Part shown: in pieces, positions 8,641 to 17,127 of the stretch
How positions within the stretch are numbered: the stretch's first letter is position 1
How the letters are laid out: each line of letters starts with the position of its first letter
Assembly (NCBI GenBank): GCA_044226195.1
Contig: JBGAHO010000011.1
Coordinates: 27,784 to 91,783, forward strand
Length of the DNA: 64,000 bases
Direction: 5' to 3'
Origin: RPQJ01 sp044226195
Lineage (GTDB): Bacteria; Pseudomonadota; Gammaproteobacteria; Steroidobacterales; Steroidobacteraceae
Made by a program: the position numbers and the translations under genes
The notes under the pieces: generated by a model
Seen by the model: only the letters and a program-made list of their open reading frames with translations
Database searches by the model: none
What the model was told of the DNA's origin: nothing

Positions 8641-9164
8641 CAGTTGCTGTCTCCTGCCCGCGGCGCGTCGGGGTTGCGGAACATGTCGCGGCCAAAGCGT
8701 GGCCGCACGCGGTTCGTGTCGCTGGCGACCGTCGCCTTGTCGTCCGCGTGGATGCCGCCGGCGTAAGGCGTGGCGGCGGTGGCCGAGTCGGTCGAGCCGA
8801 GCAGCGGCACGCCGAGTCGGCTGAGATCGGCGTTGATGAGCGTCTTGAGCAGCCGCTCATAGTCCTCGCGGAACAGGTCGGCGCGGGTGCGCTCGCCGGC
8901 CGCTCCGCGCGCGTTGTTGCGCGACCGCTCCGCCATCCACGCCGCGTAGACGGCGTTGACCTGGGCGGCGAGGCCGTAGGCGCGGCTGGTCGCCGGGATG
9001 GCGTCGTAGCCGTGGTTGGCCAGTTCGACCTCGATCAGCGAACAGCCCGTCGAGAGCCAGTCGTCGACCTGGGTCAAGGTCGGGCAGGACGAGTCGGTGA
9101 AATTCTTTCCCCCGACCAGGTTCTTGGTGAGCGCGGCAACGGCGCTCGCGGCGGTGTAGGCCAT
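8640..9164 (-). CDS. Head-tail connector / adaptor (gp6-like)
   Basis: 174 residues from an ATG with GGAGGGG five bases upstream; the longer frame lacks coding character. The protein is mainly helical (VAALTKNLVGG, LTQVDDWLSTGCSLIEVEL, a long EDYERLLKTLINADLSRLG helix). This resembles helical head-tail adaptors that insert below the portal. Position after the capsid-region genes supports this. The C-terminal 45 residues look disordered. Confidence 0.6.
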   Translation of the reverse strand: MAYTAASAVAALTKNLVGGKNFTDSSCPTLTQVDDWLSTGCSLIEVELANHGYDAIPATSRAYGLAAQVNAVYAAWMAERSRNNARGAAGERTRADLFREDYERLLKTLINADLSRLGVPLLGSTDSATAATPYAGGIHADDKATVASDTNRVRPRFGRDMFRNPDAPRAGDSN

Positions 9165-9227
9165 ATCCCCTCCACTCTTACAGGGCGCGTAGAACAAAGC
9201 GCGCTGCCGATGAGACCATCGGGTCGC

Positions 9228-9246
9228 GTAGAGCAAAGCGCTCTAC
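9228..9246. repeat. Short intergenic hairpin with adjacent direct repeat
   Basis: GTAGAGC-AAAGC-GCTCTAC is a perfect 7-bp stem covering the stop codon of the upstream gene. A related copy without full symmetry (TAGAACAAAGCGCGCT) lies about 39 bp away. It may be a weak terminator or processing site; no T-run follows. Confidence 0.5.
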
Positions 9247-9818
9247 CAGATGATCCCCATCGGTGTCAGATAGCCGTTTGCGTCCACGACCGCGTCTGCC
9301 GTGACCTGCACCAGGTCGTCGACGCGCGCAGACGTATTGACGATGTCCAAGCCGATGGTTCCGGCCGCGCCGTAGGTTCCGTCAGTCGCAGACCCGACGA
9401 GAGTCCAGCCCGAGCCGCTGTCGTAATAGGCCGAGATCGTTGTCCCGACGCAGCCAATACCGATGCGCTCCCCGACGTTGACCTCCTGCGACCACGAACC
9501 GAGCGACGTAGGAGCGCCAGAATCGAGACGACGCAAAAGGATCGTGTCCGCGCCCGCGGCCTTGACGAGGCTGACCGTGTAGCCGTTGAACGCCGGCACG
9601 ATCAGCCGCGCCGCCAGCAGGATGCCGTTTCCGGCTCCGGGATCAGCGGCGACCGTGATGCCGATCTGAAGGTCAGGACCGTAACTGCCCGACGTGAGGT
9701 AGGCGAAATTGTCGGTCGCCGCGCTGCCGGCGCCCTGTCCGCCCGTGGCGAGCAGAGTGCCGACGAACGAGGTCCAATCGGCGACCGAGGTGAAGTCCTC
9801 AATAACCGTCTCGGCCAT
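9243..9818 (-). CDS. Concanavalin A/LamG-like beta-sandwich virion protein
   Basis: 191 residues; the ATG overlaps the stop of the SGNH gene (TAATG). The whole protein is a beta-sandwich pattern: a DFTSVADWTSF opening, an LQIGITVAADPGAGNGILLAARL core, a GYTVSLVKAAGADTILLRRL strand and an ISAYYDSGSGWTLVGSATDG turn. This is typical of LamG/ConA-like carbohydrate-binding domains. Next to an SGNH hydrolase and a fibre it is likely a glycan-binding part of the virion. The exact family is not certain. Confidence 0.6.
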   Translation of the reverse strand: MAETVIEDFTSVADWTSFVGTLLATGGQGAGSAATDNFAYLTSGSYGPDLQIGITVAADPGAGNGILLAARLIVPAFNGYTVSLVKAAGADTILLRRLDSGAPTSLGSWSQEVNVGERIGIGCVGTTISAYYDSGSGWTLVGSATDGTYGAAGTIGLDIVNTSARVDDLVQVTADAVVDANGYLTPMGIIW

Positions 9819-11095
9819 TAGGGCATCCTCGCCATGATCTCGGCATCGGTCAGCGTCGGCAGCGTCAGGCCCCACACGCTGCGCATCTCGTCGAGATAGA
9901 TCTGCGCCTGCAAACCGCTGATGGCCGTGCCAGGGTGCATGTAGGCGTCGATGACATACCCACACGTCACCGATCCGCAGCGCGCCCGGATGGCCACCGC
10001 CTGGCCGGCGAGCGTCAGGGTGTCCCCCGCGCGCGCCTGCGCGAGGCGTGTACTCATGGCCGCGTTCCAGTCGAACCAGATGACGTTCGGAGCCAGATAG
10101 GAGCGCGTGCGCGCGTTGAGGTACGCGAGAGCGTCGATCAGGCGTTGCAGCCCGGCCGGGTCATTCATGGCCGCGTGCTCGGGATCGGGGATCAGGTCGA
10201 GCAGAACGAAATCCTGCACCGCCGCCACGATCACGCGACCGGGCGCGCCCGCCGCGAGCGTGTTGGCGACCTGCGCGATGTTCGAGGCGATGTAGTCGAG
10301 CCCGCCATAGTTGACCGGCTGCCCGGCGTAGATGCTGGCGGCGACGTCGTGGAGGTCGTTGTTGCCGACCTGGATCAGCACATGCGATACCGTGCCGGCC
10401 TGCAGCTGCGCGAGCACACCGGGCGCCTGATCGTCCAGGGCCTGAGCGGACGTCGCGCCGGACCGCGCCCAGTTGAACTCGTAGCCCGTGCGCCGGGCTC
10501 CGCCCCATGATCCCCATTGACCAAGCGGCAGACCTGAGAGCGCCAGGTGCTCGACCCAGTTGATCGCGGGCCGGTTGTTCTCCGGCGCCGCGTATTCGTC
10601 CTGGGCGCTGTCGCCGATGATGGCCAGGCCGACCAGTGCCCCGGACGGCGTGGCCGTTGAGGTCGCGGTGGCCGTCGCCGTGGGCGTCGAGGTCGACGTG
10701 GCGGTCTGGGTTGAGGTCGCCGTCGGCGTCGCAGTCCGAGTCGGTGTGGCTGTGCGGGTGCGCGTGGGAGTCCGCGTGGGCGTGCGCGTGATCGTGGCCG
10801 TGCGGGACGCTGTCGGCGTGGCTGTCGACGTCGCCGTGCTCGTGGGGGTATCCGTAACCGTTGGGGTCGCCGTGCTCGTCGGCCACGCCGTGTCCGTAGG
10901 CAGCGGAGTCGACGTCTCCTGAGCGACGAGGGTCGGCGTGGCCGACTCGGTTGCACAGGAGACGACGTTGCCGCTCAGCTCGAGCAGCGTCGTGCAGCCG
11001 TCGATGACGACCGTGTCGCCCGGATGCAGGGTGATTGCAACGACGACGCCGGCAGCCAGGGTCAGGAGGGGTAGCCAGAGAGTGTGCTTGTTCAT
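9818..11095 (-). CDS. Secreted SGNH/GDSL hydrolase with T/P-rich linker
   Basis: 425 residues. An N-terminal hydrophobic segment (LWLPLLTLAAGVVVAITL) acts as a signal peptide or anchor. A small LHPGDTVVIDGC domain follows, then about 85 residues of Thr/Pro/Ala/Ser repeats. The catalytic domain shows block I GDSAQDEY (Ser nucleophile), block III VGNNDL and block V DAYMHPG (Asp/His). SGNH enzymes remove acyl groups from sugars or lipids, so a role in trimming host surface polysaccharide or de-acetylating a phage glycan is plausible. The linker style is typical of Chloroflexota secreted proteins. It lies in the head/fibre region. Confidence 0.8.
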   Translation of the reverse strand: MNKHTLWLPLLTLAAGVVVAITLHPGDTVVIDGCTTLLELSGNVVSCATESATPTLVAQETSTPLPTDTAWPTSTATPTVTDTPTSTATSTATPTASRTATITRTPTRTPTRTRTATPTRTATPTATSTQTATSTSTPTATATATSTATPSGALVGLAIIGDSAQDEYAAPENNRPAINWVEHLALSGLPLGQWGSWGGARRTGYEFNWARSGATSAQALDDQAPGVLAQLQAGTVSHVLIQVGNNDLHDVAASIYAGQPVNYGGLDYIASNIAQVANTLAAGAPGRVIVAAVQDFVLLDLIPDPEHAAMNDPAGLQRLIDALAYLNARTRSYLAPNVIWFDWNAAMSTRLAQARAGDTLTLAGQAVAIRARCGSVTCGYVIDAYMHPGTAISGLQAQIYLDEMRSVWGLTLPTLTDAEIMARMP

Positions 11096-11106
11096 CTCGG
11101 CGACTC

Positions 11107-14100
11107 TTACTGCGGCACCACGACGTAGGTGATCGAGCCGCGCACGTAGCAGGCCGTCGTCTGCGAGATCACAAGCGCCGAGCCGTTGCCGGTCTGCAGC
11201 AGATACCCGTGCGGTAGCCGGTTGACGTCCATGCCGCCGAAGTTCGCGAAGCCCATCGCCGGGATGGTCGAGGCCGCGGTGCCCGCCGAGCCCGACTGCC
11301 AGCCGATGAGCTGGCTGGCCGTGGTTGTGAACGTCATCGAGAGCACGCGGATCTGGCAGCCCGAGACGCCGGCGATCACGACCGACGAGCCGGCCGTCGA
11401 TCCGCTGAACCCGAGCGAGACCGGCGTGAACAGCGAGCCCGAGACGTAGATGGTGTTGTCGGCCGCCACGGCGATCGGGCTGCCCGAGACGCCGAGTTCG
11501 TTTCCGCCGTTGCTCCGCAGGTTGACGTGCTGGCCGCTGGCCGTCGTCACCGCCGCGCCGTCCGTGCCGTCCGTGATGCGCATCGGCCAGGCCGCCGCAT
11601 ACGCCGCCGGCGTGCCCTGGATCGCCGAGGCCGTCAGGGTGTTGGAGATCGACGCCGAGACGATGTTGGTGACGACCGCCGAGGCTGCGACGGTCAGGCG
11701 GCTCGCGCTGTCAACGGAGACGCTATCGACGGCGTCGCTGATGCGCACCGTCCAGGGCGCCGTGATCGCGGCACCCGTGCCCTGGATCGCCGAGGCGGTG
11801 AGCGTGTTGGAGATGCTGGCGCTGACCTGGTTGGTCACGACCGCGCTGGCCACCGTCAGCATGCGGCTCGCCGAGTCGATCGAGACGTTGAGGAGCGATG
11901 CCTGCGTCGTCAGGACATTGCCGATCGAGGCCGAGACGACATTGGTGATGACCGCCGAGGCCACCGTCAGCAGGCGACTCGCGCTGTCCACATCGACGGT
12001 GTCGGTGCCGTTTGTGATGGACATCGATGACCCGCCGGCCGCGCCGCCCGTGACGACCAGGGGGCTGCCGGAGATGCCGAGGATGTTGCCGCTCTCATCG
12101 CGCAGGCTGACGTGCAGGCCGCGGAACGCCGTCATGCGCACCGCTCCGGCCTGTGAGGCGGTGAGCGCGGCCGGGCTGGGCTGGTAGAGACCGCCCACCG
12201 GGGTGTATGAGGTCGTGCCCTCCGCGTAGGAGGCCCGGTCGGTCGCCGACGTGCCGCCGGCCGCGCCGCCCGAGATGTAGATCGGGCTGGCGGCCGAGAC
12301 GCCGTAGGCGTTGCCGCCGGTGTCGAGCAGACGCACACCCCACGGGGCCGAGGCCTGGTCGACCGTCACGGTGTTCGAGATCGACGCGCTGACGCGGTTC
12401 GTGATCTCAGCCGAGGCTGCGACCAGCTGCCGGCTGGCGCTGTCGATCGCGGCGCTGTCCGTGCCGTCCGACATCCGCACCGACCAGGGCGCCGTGATCG
12501 GCGCCGCCGTGCCCTGGATCGCCGAAGCCGTGAGCGTGTTGCTGATCGAGGCGCTGATCTGGTTGCCGACGGTCAGGGTGTTTGAGATCGACGCCGAGAC
12601 CTGGTTGGTGATCTCAGCCGAGGCCGCGACCGTCAGGCGACTCGCGCTGTCGACGGCGACGCTGTCGACAGTATCGCTGATGCGCACCGACCAGGGCGCC
12701 GTGATCGCCGCACCCGTGCCCTGGATCGCCGAGGCGGTGAGCGTGTTCGAGATGCTTGCGCTGACCTGGTTGGTCACGATCGCCGAGCCCGTGGTCGTCA
12801 GGGTGTTGGAGATGCTGGCGCTGACCTGGTTGGTGACGACCGCGCTCGCCACCGTCTGCAGGCGGCTGGCTGAGTCGATCGAGACGTTGAGGAGCGAGGC
12901 CTGCGCGGTCAGGACATTGCTGATCGAGGCCGAAACGACGTTGGTGATGACCGCCGAGGCCTGGGTGAGCAGGCGACTCGCGCTGTCGACGGCGACGTTG
13001 TCGACGGTGTCGGTGATGACCATCGACGACCCGCCCGCCCCGCCCGAGATGCCCGTCACATAGAGCGGGCTGCCCGACACGCCCAGGATGTTGCCACTGT
13101 CGTCCGAGAGCCGCGTGTGAAGACCGCGGTAGGCGGTCATGCGCACCGCCCCGGCCTGTGAGGCGGTGAGCGCCTGGGGCGTCGGCTGGTAGAGGCCGCC
13201 GGTCGGGGTGTAGGAGGTCGTGCCCTCGGCATAAGCCGCGCGGTCGTTGGCGGACGTGCCGCCCGCCGCGCCGCCGGTGATGTAGATCGGGCTGGCAGCC
13301 GAGACGCCGTAGGCGTTGCCGCCGGTGTCGAGCAGACGCACGCCCCATGGGGCCGAGGCCTGGTCAACCGTCACGGTGTTCGAGATCGACGCGCTGACGC
13401 GGTTCGTGATCTCAGCCGAGGCTGCGACGAGCTGCCGGCTGGCGCTGTCGATCGCGGCGCTGTCCGTGCCATCCGACATCCGCACCGACCAGGGCGCCGT
13501 GATCGGGGCGGCCGTGCCCTGAATGGCCGAGGCGGTCAGCGTGTTGCTGATCGAGGCGCTGATCTGGTTGCCGACGGTCAGGGTGTTGCTGATCGACGCC
13601 GAGACCTGGTTGGTGATCTCAGCCGAGGCCGCGACGGTCAGGCGACTCGCGCTGTCGATGGCGGCGCTGTCAACCGAGTCGGAGAGCCGCATCGACCAGG
13701 GCGCCGTGATCGCCGCGCCCGTGCCCTGGATGGCGGAGGCCGTGAGCGTGTTGCTGATCGAGGCCGAGACGCCGTTCGTCACGACCGCGCTGGCCACCGT
13801 CAGCATGCGGCTGGCTGAGTCGATCGAGACGTTGAGGATGGACGCCTGTGCCGTCAGCGTGTTCGCGATCGAGGCCGACACCGTGTTCGTGATCGTGGCG
13901 CTGGCGACGACCGTCAGGCGGCTCGCGCTGTCGATCGAGATCGTGTCGACGCCGTCCGTCAGGTCGACCGGCCAGGCGTTGGCGATCGAGTTGGGCGTGG
14001 ACTGGATGACCGATGCCGCTGATCCGAGGCTGAGCGCGCCGCTGACGACCAACGGGCTGCCGCTGAGCCCGAGCACGCCGCCCGCGCCGTCCGAGATCGC

Positions 14101-14196
14101 GTGGTGGGGGATGTAGGGGCTGGCGGAGAGACCGCTGCCCGAGGCCTGCACATAGCGCGAACTGCCCGAGCCGTCTTTGATGATGATCGTGGCCAT
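11107..14196 (-). CDS. Giant repeat fibre protein
   Basis: 1029 residues built almost wholly from short beta repeats of the form (V/I)SASISNTLTASAIQG, about 14 copies, alternating with IDSASR(L)xVAASA and SVR(I/M)SDxxDS segments. The middle holds an in-frame duplication of 335 codons (1005 bp period): the block with VDQASAPWGVRLLDTGGN recurs nearly identically. The last 110 residues are non-repetitive (FTPVSLGFSGSTAGSS... YVVVPQ) and may be the capping or binding domain. Composition is rich in Ser, Thr, Asn and Ala with almost no aromatic residues in repeats, fitting a fibrous stalk and offering many possible O-glycosylation sites. It lies in the head module, so it could be a head fibre rather than a tail fibre. 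Confidence 0.7.
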   Translation of the reverse strand: MATIIIKDGSGSSRYVQASGSGLSASPYIPHHAISDGAGGVLGLSGSPLVVSGALSLGSAASVIQSTPNSIANAWPVDLTDGVDTISIDSASRLTVVASATITNTVSASIANTLTAQASILNVSIDSASRMLTVASAVVTNGVSASISNTLTASAIQGTGAAITAPWSMRLSDSVDSAAIDSASRLTVAASAEITNQVSASISNTLTVGNQISASISNTLTASAIQGTAAPITAPWSVRMSDGTDSAAIDSASRQLVAASAEITNRVSASISNTVTVDQASAPWGVRLLDTGGNAYGVSAASPIYITGGAAGGTSANDRAAYAEGTTSYTPTGGLYQPTPQALTASQAGAVRMTAYRGLHTRLSDDSGNILGVSGSPLYVTGISGGAGGSSMVITDTVDNVAVDSASRLLTQASAVITNVVSASISNVLTAQASLLNVSIDSASRLQTVASAVVTNQVSASISNTLTTTGSAIVTNQVSASISNTLTASAIQGTGAAITAPWSVRISDTVDSVAVDSASRLTVAASAEITNQVSASISNTLTVGNQISASISNTLTASAIQGTAAPITAPWSVRMSDGTDSAAIDSASRQLVAASAEITNRVSASISNTVTVDQASAPWGVRLLDTGGNAYGVSAASPIYISGGAAGGTSATDRASYAEGTTSYTPVGGLYQPSPAALTASQAGAVRMTAFRGLHVSLRDESGNILGISGSPLVVTGGAAGGSSMSITNGTDTVDVDSASRLLTVASAVITNVVSASIGNVLTTQASLLNVSIDSASRMLTVASAVVTNQVSASISNTLTASAIQGTGAAITAPWTVRISDAVDSVSVDSASRLTVAASAVVTNIVSASISNTLTASAIQGTPAAYAAAWPMRITDGTDGAAVTTASGQHVNLRSNGGNELGVSGSPIAVAADNTIYVSGSLFTPVSLGFSGSTAGSSVVIAGVSGCQIRVLSMTFTTTASQLIGWQSGSAGTAASTIPAMGFANFGGMDVNRLPHGYLLQTGNGSALVISQTTACYVRGSITYVVVPQ
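12250..13520. repeat. 1005-bp-period duplication inside the fibre gene
   Basis: The sequence around 12301 (GCCGTAGGCGTTGCCGCCGG) recurs at 13306 with only scattered differences over at least 250 bp. The period is exactly divisible by three, so the duplication keeps the frame. Confidence 0.8.
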
Positions 14197-14198
14197 GG

Positions 14199-14699
14199 CT
14201 AGAGACTCGTGACCAGATGGACGGCGTCCGCCACCTCGTCAAAGTAGTAGTGAGAACCGACCAGGTTCGTCGGGCTCGCGCTCGACGAGGCGACCGCCAG
14301 ACCCAAGCCGTCGACGAGGTCGCCGGGCCCGCTGTCGTAGCTCGCCGCCACGACGTCCGCCGGACCGACCGCCGACGAGAGCGTCACGCGCACCGTCTGA
14401 GAGCCGGACAGCAGGACGGCCGACAGGATCGTGGCCGGCGTGCCGTTGATCGTCACCGTCAGCCCGAGGGTGTAGGTGCTCGACAGGCTGGCGACCGCCG
14501 CGCTCCACGTCAGATCGACGGTGCTGCTGTCGATGTCGCCGACCGTGCCGCCCGAGAGCGCGGCGGTCGCGAGGCTGAGCTGCAGGACGACGCCGATCGT
14601 GGTGTGGCGCGCGTCGATCTCGCGCGTCCAGGCCCGGCGCTCGTTTCGGCGGAGCGTGGTCCACCGCGGGTCGATCGGGATCAGGGTGACGGAGGCCAC
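14199..14699 (-). CDS. Ig-like/SwmB-like beta domain protein
   Basis: 166 residues. After a short polar start (PRWTTLRRNERRAW) the protein is a single beta-sandwich of the type used in phage and cyanobacterial adhesive repeats: IDSSTVDLTWSAAV, VTINGTPATILSAVL, QTVRVTLSSAV and VAASYDSGPGDLVDGLGLAVA. It lies between a BppU-like gene and the repeat fibre, with one- to two-base gaps, so it is probably a fibre base or connector. Exact family not recognised. Confidence 0.5.
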   Translation of the reverse strand: MASVTLIPIDPRWTTLRRNERRAWTREIDARHTTIGVVLQLSLATAALSGGTVGDIDSSTVDLTWSAAVASLSSTYTLGLTVTINGTPATILSAVLLSGSQTVRVTLSSAVGPADVVAASYDSGPGDLVDGLGLAVASSSASPTNLVGSHYYFDEVADAVHLVTSL

Positions 14700-15101
14700 T
14701 CAGAGCCCCCGCGCGTAGTTGGGAACGATCCAGAGCGTGCCGGTCGCGATCATCACCGGGTCGGTCTCGCCCTGGGGGATGTAGGCCATCTCGTAGACGT
14801 AGTCGCCGCCGTCCGGCTGATTGAGCGTCAGGCTGGCGGTGATGGCCTTGGTGAACTCGACCAGGAACCCGGACGCCGACGGCGTGATGCCGCAGCCCGA
14901 GATCGTCGAGCGGGTGAAGATCACCTCGCTGCCGGTGTCCGTCCAGACCGAGCCGGACGGCATCGTGCCGGGTAGGCGCGCCACGAACAGCGCCGAGCAG
15001 CCTGTGACGTCCTCGATCGCTCCGCTGGAGCCCGAGATCTCGAAGCGCAGACGCTTGAGGCGGGCCCGCTCGAGGTCGATTTGATCGCGCAGGAGAGGCA
15101 T
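14700..15101 (-). CDS. BppU-like N-terminal domain protein
   Basis: 133 residues with a beta pattern seen in upper-baseplate/fibre-anchor domains: IEDVTGCSALFVARLPG, GFLVEFTKAITASLTL and GDYVYEMAYIPQG, ending GTLWIVPN. Such domains attach host-recognition fibres to the particle. Here it is the first gene after the capsid gene terminator and is followed by the Ig-like and fibre genes. The call is moderate, from pattern and context. Confidence 0.5.
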   Translation of the reverse strand: MPLLRDQIDLERARLKRLRFEISGSSGAIEDVTGCSALFVARLPGTMPSGSVWTDTGSEVIFTRSTISGCGITPSASGFLVEFTKAITASLTLNQPDGGDYVYEMAYIPQGETDPVMIATGTLWIVPNYARGL

Positions 15102-15112
15102 GGCTCCCTCAC

Positions 15113-15174
15113 GAAAACAGCCCGAACGTACTGGGAGCGTCGCTGGTACAGCGCGCCCAGCACGCTCGGGCTGT
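15113..15174 (-). terminator. Terminator after the major capsid gene
   Basis: A long hairpin with outer arms ACAGCCCGAACGT / ACGCTCGGGCTGT (one G-U type mismatch) and an inner CTGGG/CCCAG stem. On the minus strand it is followed by TTTT. It lies 23 bases past the capsid stop and would allow capsid mRNA to exceed that of the fibre genes. Confidence 0.75.
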
Positions 15175-15197
15175 GTGGAGGCTTCAGCCTTATGGGC

Positions 15198-16121
15198 TTA
15201 GGCCGCGGACTTGATGAGGTAGCCGGCGTCCGACGCGACGACCTTCGTGTCCCAGCTCTCGCGAGCTTCGATCACGTTCGAGCGTTCCTGATCCTCGCGG
15301 AAGTTGCTGATCTCGCGGCCGGTCGCGCTGAAGATGTAGCCGGCCGAGGGCGTCATCAGGGCGGGCTGCGGCGCCACGTAGGCGACCAGCAGGTTCGAGC
15401 CCCAGACGAAGCCGTAGGAGCCGGTCACGCCTTCGAGCGAGGCGTTGTAGATCGCGGTGCCGACCAGCAGTTTCTGCAGGCCGAACAGCGCGGCCACCGC
15501 GGCGACCGTGGCGATCGCCGGGTCGTTCGGGCTGGCGCTGTAGCGCAGGCGATCCATGATGTCGCGGTTCTCGGTCGTGGCCGCCCACAGGGCGCGGCCC
15601 ATGACGCCGGTGTTCGGCTCACGGCCGATCGCGAGCGCGACCGTCGAGCGCGCGGTCGAGACGTCGGCGAGCGGCGTCGACTGCGAGGCCGACCAGGAGG
15701 CCGACGGGGTGGCCGAAGCCGCCCAGCCCGTGCCGAACGCGTCACCGGCGATGTCGATCTCCTTGTCCAGGTAGATCTGCTCGGTGACGTAGCGGGTCGC
15801 GTCGATGATGGGGTTCATCGGGTTGTCGGCGTTCGACTGGACCTCATCGGGCACCGACTTGGCGATCGCGTGCTCGACGCAGTTGTAGCCGCCGGTCGTC
15901 ACGCCGTAGTCGGCGCGCTTGGCCCGCGTGCCGGGGGCGCGGACGCCCACGTCGCGGCGGAGGAAATCCTCCTTGCTGTAGATCCAGTACTTGTCCGAGA
16001 TCTTCTGGACGCGGACCGTCGGGAACACGGCCTCCCCGACGTAGATGCCGGGGGTGTAGGCCAGCGACAGGTCGGTCAGGGCCTTGTCGATGTGAACCTG
16101 TTGAGTGGTAGGGCGAGACAT
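15198..16121 (-). CDS. Major capsid protein
   Basis: 307 residues, GGAG ribosome site upstream. The N-terminal region (YTPGIYVGEAVFPTVRVQK, then YWIYSKEDFLRRD) and the spine-helix region rich in polar residues followed by DRLRYSASPNDPAIATVAAVAALFGLQKLLVGTA are characteristic of HK97-fold capsid proteins found with Mu-like portals. The gene lies between a decoration protein and a strong terminator, downstream of the protease-scaffold, the standard order. No long delta domain is evident, consistent with the separately encoded scaffold. Confidence 0.88.
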   Translation of the reverse strand: MSRPTTQQVHIDKALTDLSLAYTPGIYVGEAVFPTVRVQKISDKYWIYSKEDFLRRDVGVRAPGTRAKRADYGVTTGGYNCVEHAIAKSVPDEVQSNADNPMNPIIDATRYVTEQIYLDKEIDIAGDAFGTGWAASATPSASWSASQSTPLADVSTARSTVALAIGREPNTGVMGRALWAATTENRDIMDRLRYSASPNDPAIATVAAVAALFGLQKLLVGTAIYNASLEGVTGSYGFVWGSNLLVAYVAPQPALMTPSAGYIFSATGREISNFREDQERSNVIEARESWDTKVVASDAGYLIKSAA

Positions 16122-16154
16122 GGTTGAGCTCCTTGTGGTTGGTGGCTGAGCCCG

Positions 16155-16568
16155 TTAGCTCGCCGACACCTGGACGAGAGCCATCGGGAACACGAACACC
16201 TCGGCGACCGTGCTCGCGCCGGCCGTCGCCAGTGAAGCGCCCCAATAGCGGGCCACGACCGGGCTGCCGGCCGTGGTCGGGACTTCGAAGAGACCGTCGG
16301 AGGCCGCTGCGAGATACCGACCGGCGACCAGGTTGCAGGTCGCCGTGCGGCAGAGCGCCTTGGCCGGGCCGAGGACCGCGACTTCGGCGACTTCGTTCGC
16401 CGACGGCGCGTTCTGCAGGACGCCGACGAACCCGGCGCCCGAAGCAGCCGCAGCGTTCACCGTCACGTTCTGGCCGCTCAGCCGCATGGCCTTGTACTGG
16501 GCCGTGGTCAGATCCGCGCCCGCAACGAAGGGCGCAGGGCTGATGCCGATGTGGGCATAGTTGGACAT
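16155..16568 (-). CDS. Capsid decoration / head stabilisation protein
   Basis: 137 residues, beta-rich and Ala-rich, with VAGADLTTAQYKAMRLSGQNV, GFVGVLQNAPSANEVAEVAVLGPAKA and GRYLAAASDGLFEVP. This is the pattern of small DUF2190-like or lambda gpD-like decoration proteins encoded just before the capsid gene. Expected to bind the capsid lattice and stabilise it. GGGAG ribosome site upstream. Confidence 0.65.
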   Translation of the reverse strand: MSNYAHIGISPAPFVAGADLTTAQYKAMRLSGQNVTVNAAAASGAGFVGVLQNAPSANEVAEVAVLGPAKALCRTATCNLVAGRYLAAASDGLFEVPTTAGSPVVARYWGASLATAGASTVAEVFVFPMALVQVSAS

Positions 16569-16596
16569 GGTTGTCTCCCTGAATGGCGCCGATCAG

Positions 16597-17127
16597 TTAG
16601 GCGCGGTACTGCTGTTCGAACAGATCCGGATGCCGCTCCTGCGCGACGATCATCGCGGCAGCGAGCTTGTCCGGGTCGCTCTTGAACTCGTCGGTGTGGA
16701 TGCGCTTGACGGCCGCCGCGAAGTTGTCGGGCGTCTCATCATGCGTCTCGGTGTGCTCTTCGCTCTTGGCCGTGAACGGCTCGGCCTTGGCGATCGCGCC
16801 GTCCGCCGTGGCCAGCAGGCCGTCGAAGTAGCCGAACAGGTCGGCGTCGAGCAGCTCGAGCGTCTGGAGCTTCGCAGCCAGTTCGGCGTGATCGACGCCG
16901 AGGGCGCTGAAACCGTCCACGCGCGCGCGGATCTCGCTGAGCCGCTGCGCCTTGGCTGCCTCGGCCGCCTGCGCCTTGAACGCTTCGACCTGGGCGTTGG
17001 CCTCGGCCAGCTTGGCTTCGAGAGCCGCGAACCGCTCAGCCTGCTGAGCGGCCTGGATTGCCGCGAAATCCTCGGAACCGCTGGGGGCAGCGGCCGTTTC
17101 CACGGCGGGGGTCGTCACCTCGCTCAT
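16597..17127 (-). CDS. Nested scaffold protein (internal in-frame start)
   Basis: An ATG (MSEVTTPAVE) in the protease frame is preceded by AAGGAG at six bases, one of the best ribosome sites in the window. The 176-residue product is the coiled-coil scaffold without the protease. The dispersed palindrome CCGCTGAGTGCAGCGG lies 14 bases upstream. Another in-frame ATG with GAGG upstream at 17685 would give a 362-residue form. Nested scaffold genes are well known in Mu and lambda; use of these starts is inferred. Confidence 0.65.
   Translation of the reverse strand: MSEVTTPAVETAAAPSGSEDFAAIQAAQQAERFAALEAKLAEANAQVEAFKAQAAEAAKAQRLSEIRARVDGFSALGVDHAELAAKLQTLELLDADLFGYFDGLLATADGAIAKAEPFTAKSEEHTETHDETPDNFAAAVKRIHTDEFKSDPDKLAAAMIVAQERHPDLFEQQYRA

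Noticed and set aside
10640..10930. A possible short tandem repeat or CRISPR-like array in the SGNH gene
   Set aside because: The periodicity is the coding pattern of the Thr/Pro linker; units vary and there are no constant repeats with unique spacers.
11640..13900. CRISPR-like regular repeats in the fibre gene
   Set aside because: Repeats are in frame and translate to a beta-repeat fibre; spacing units also encode conserved protein repeats.
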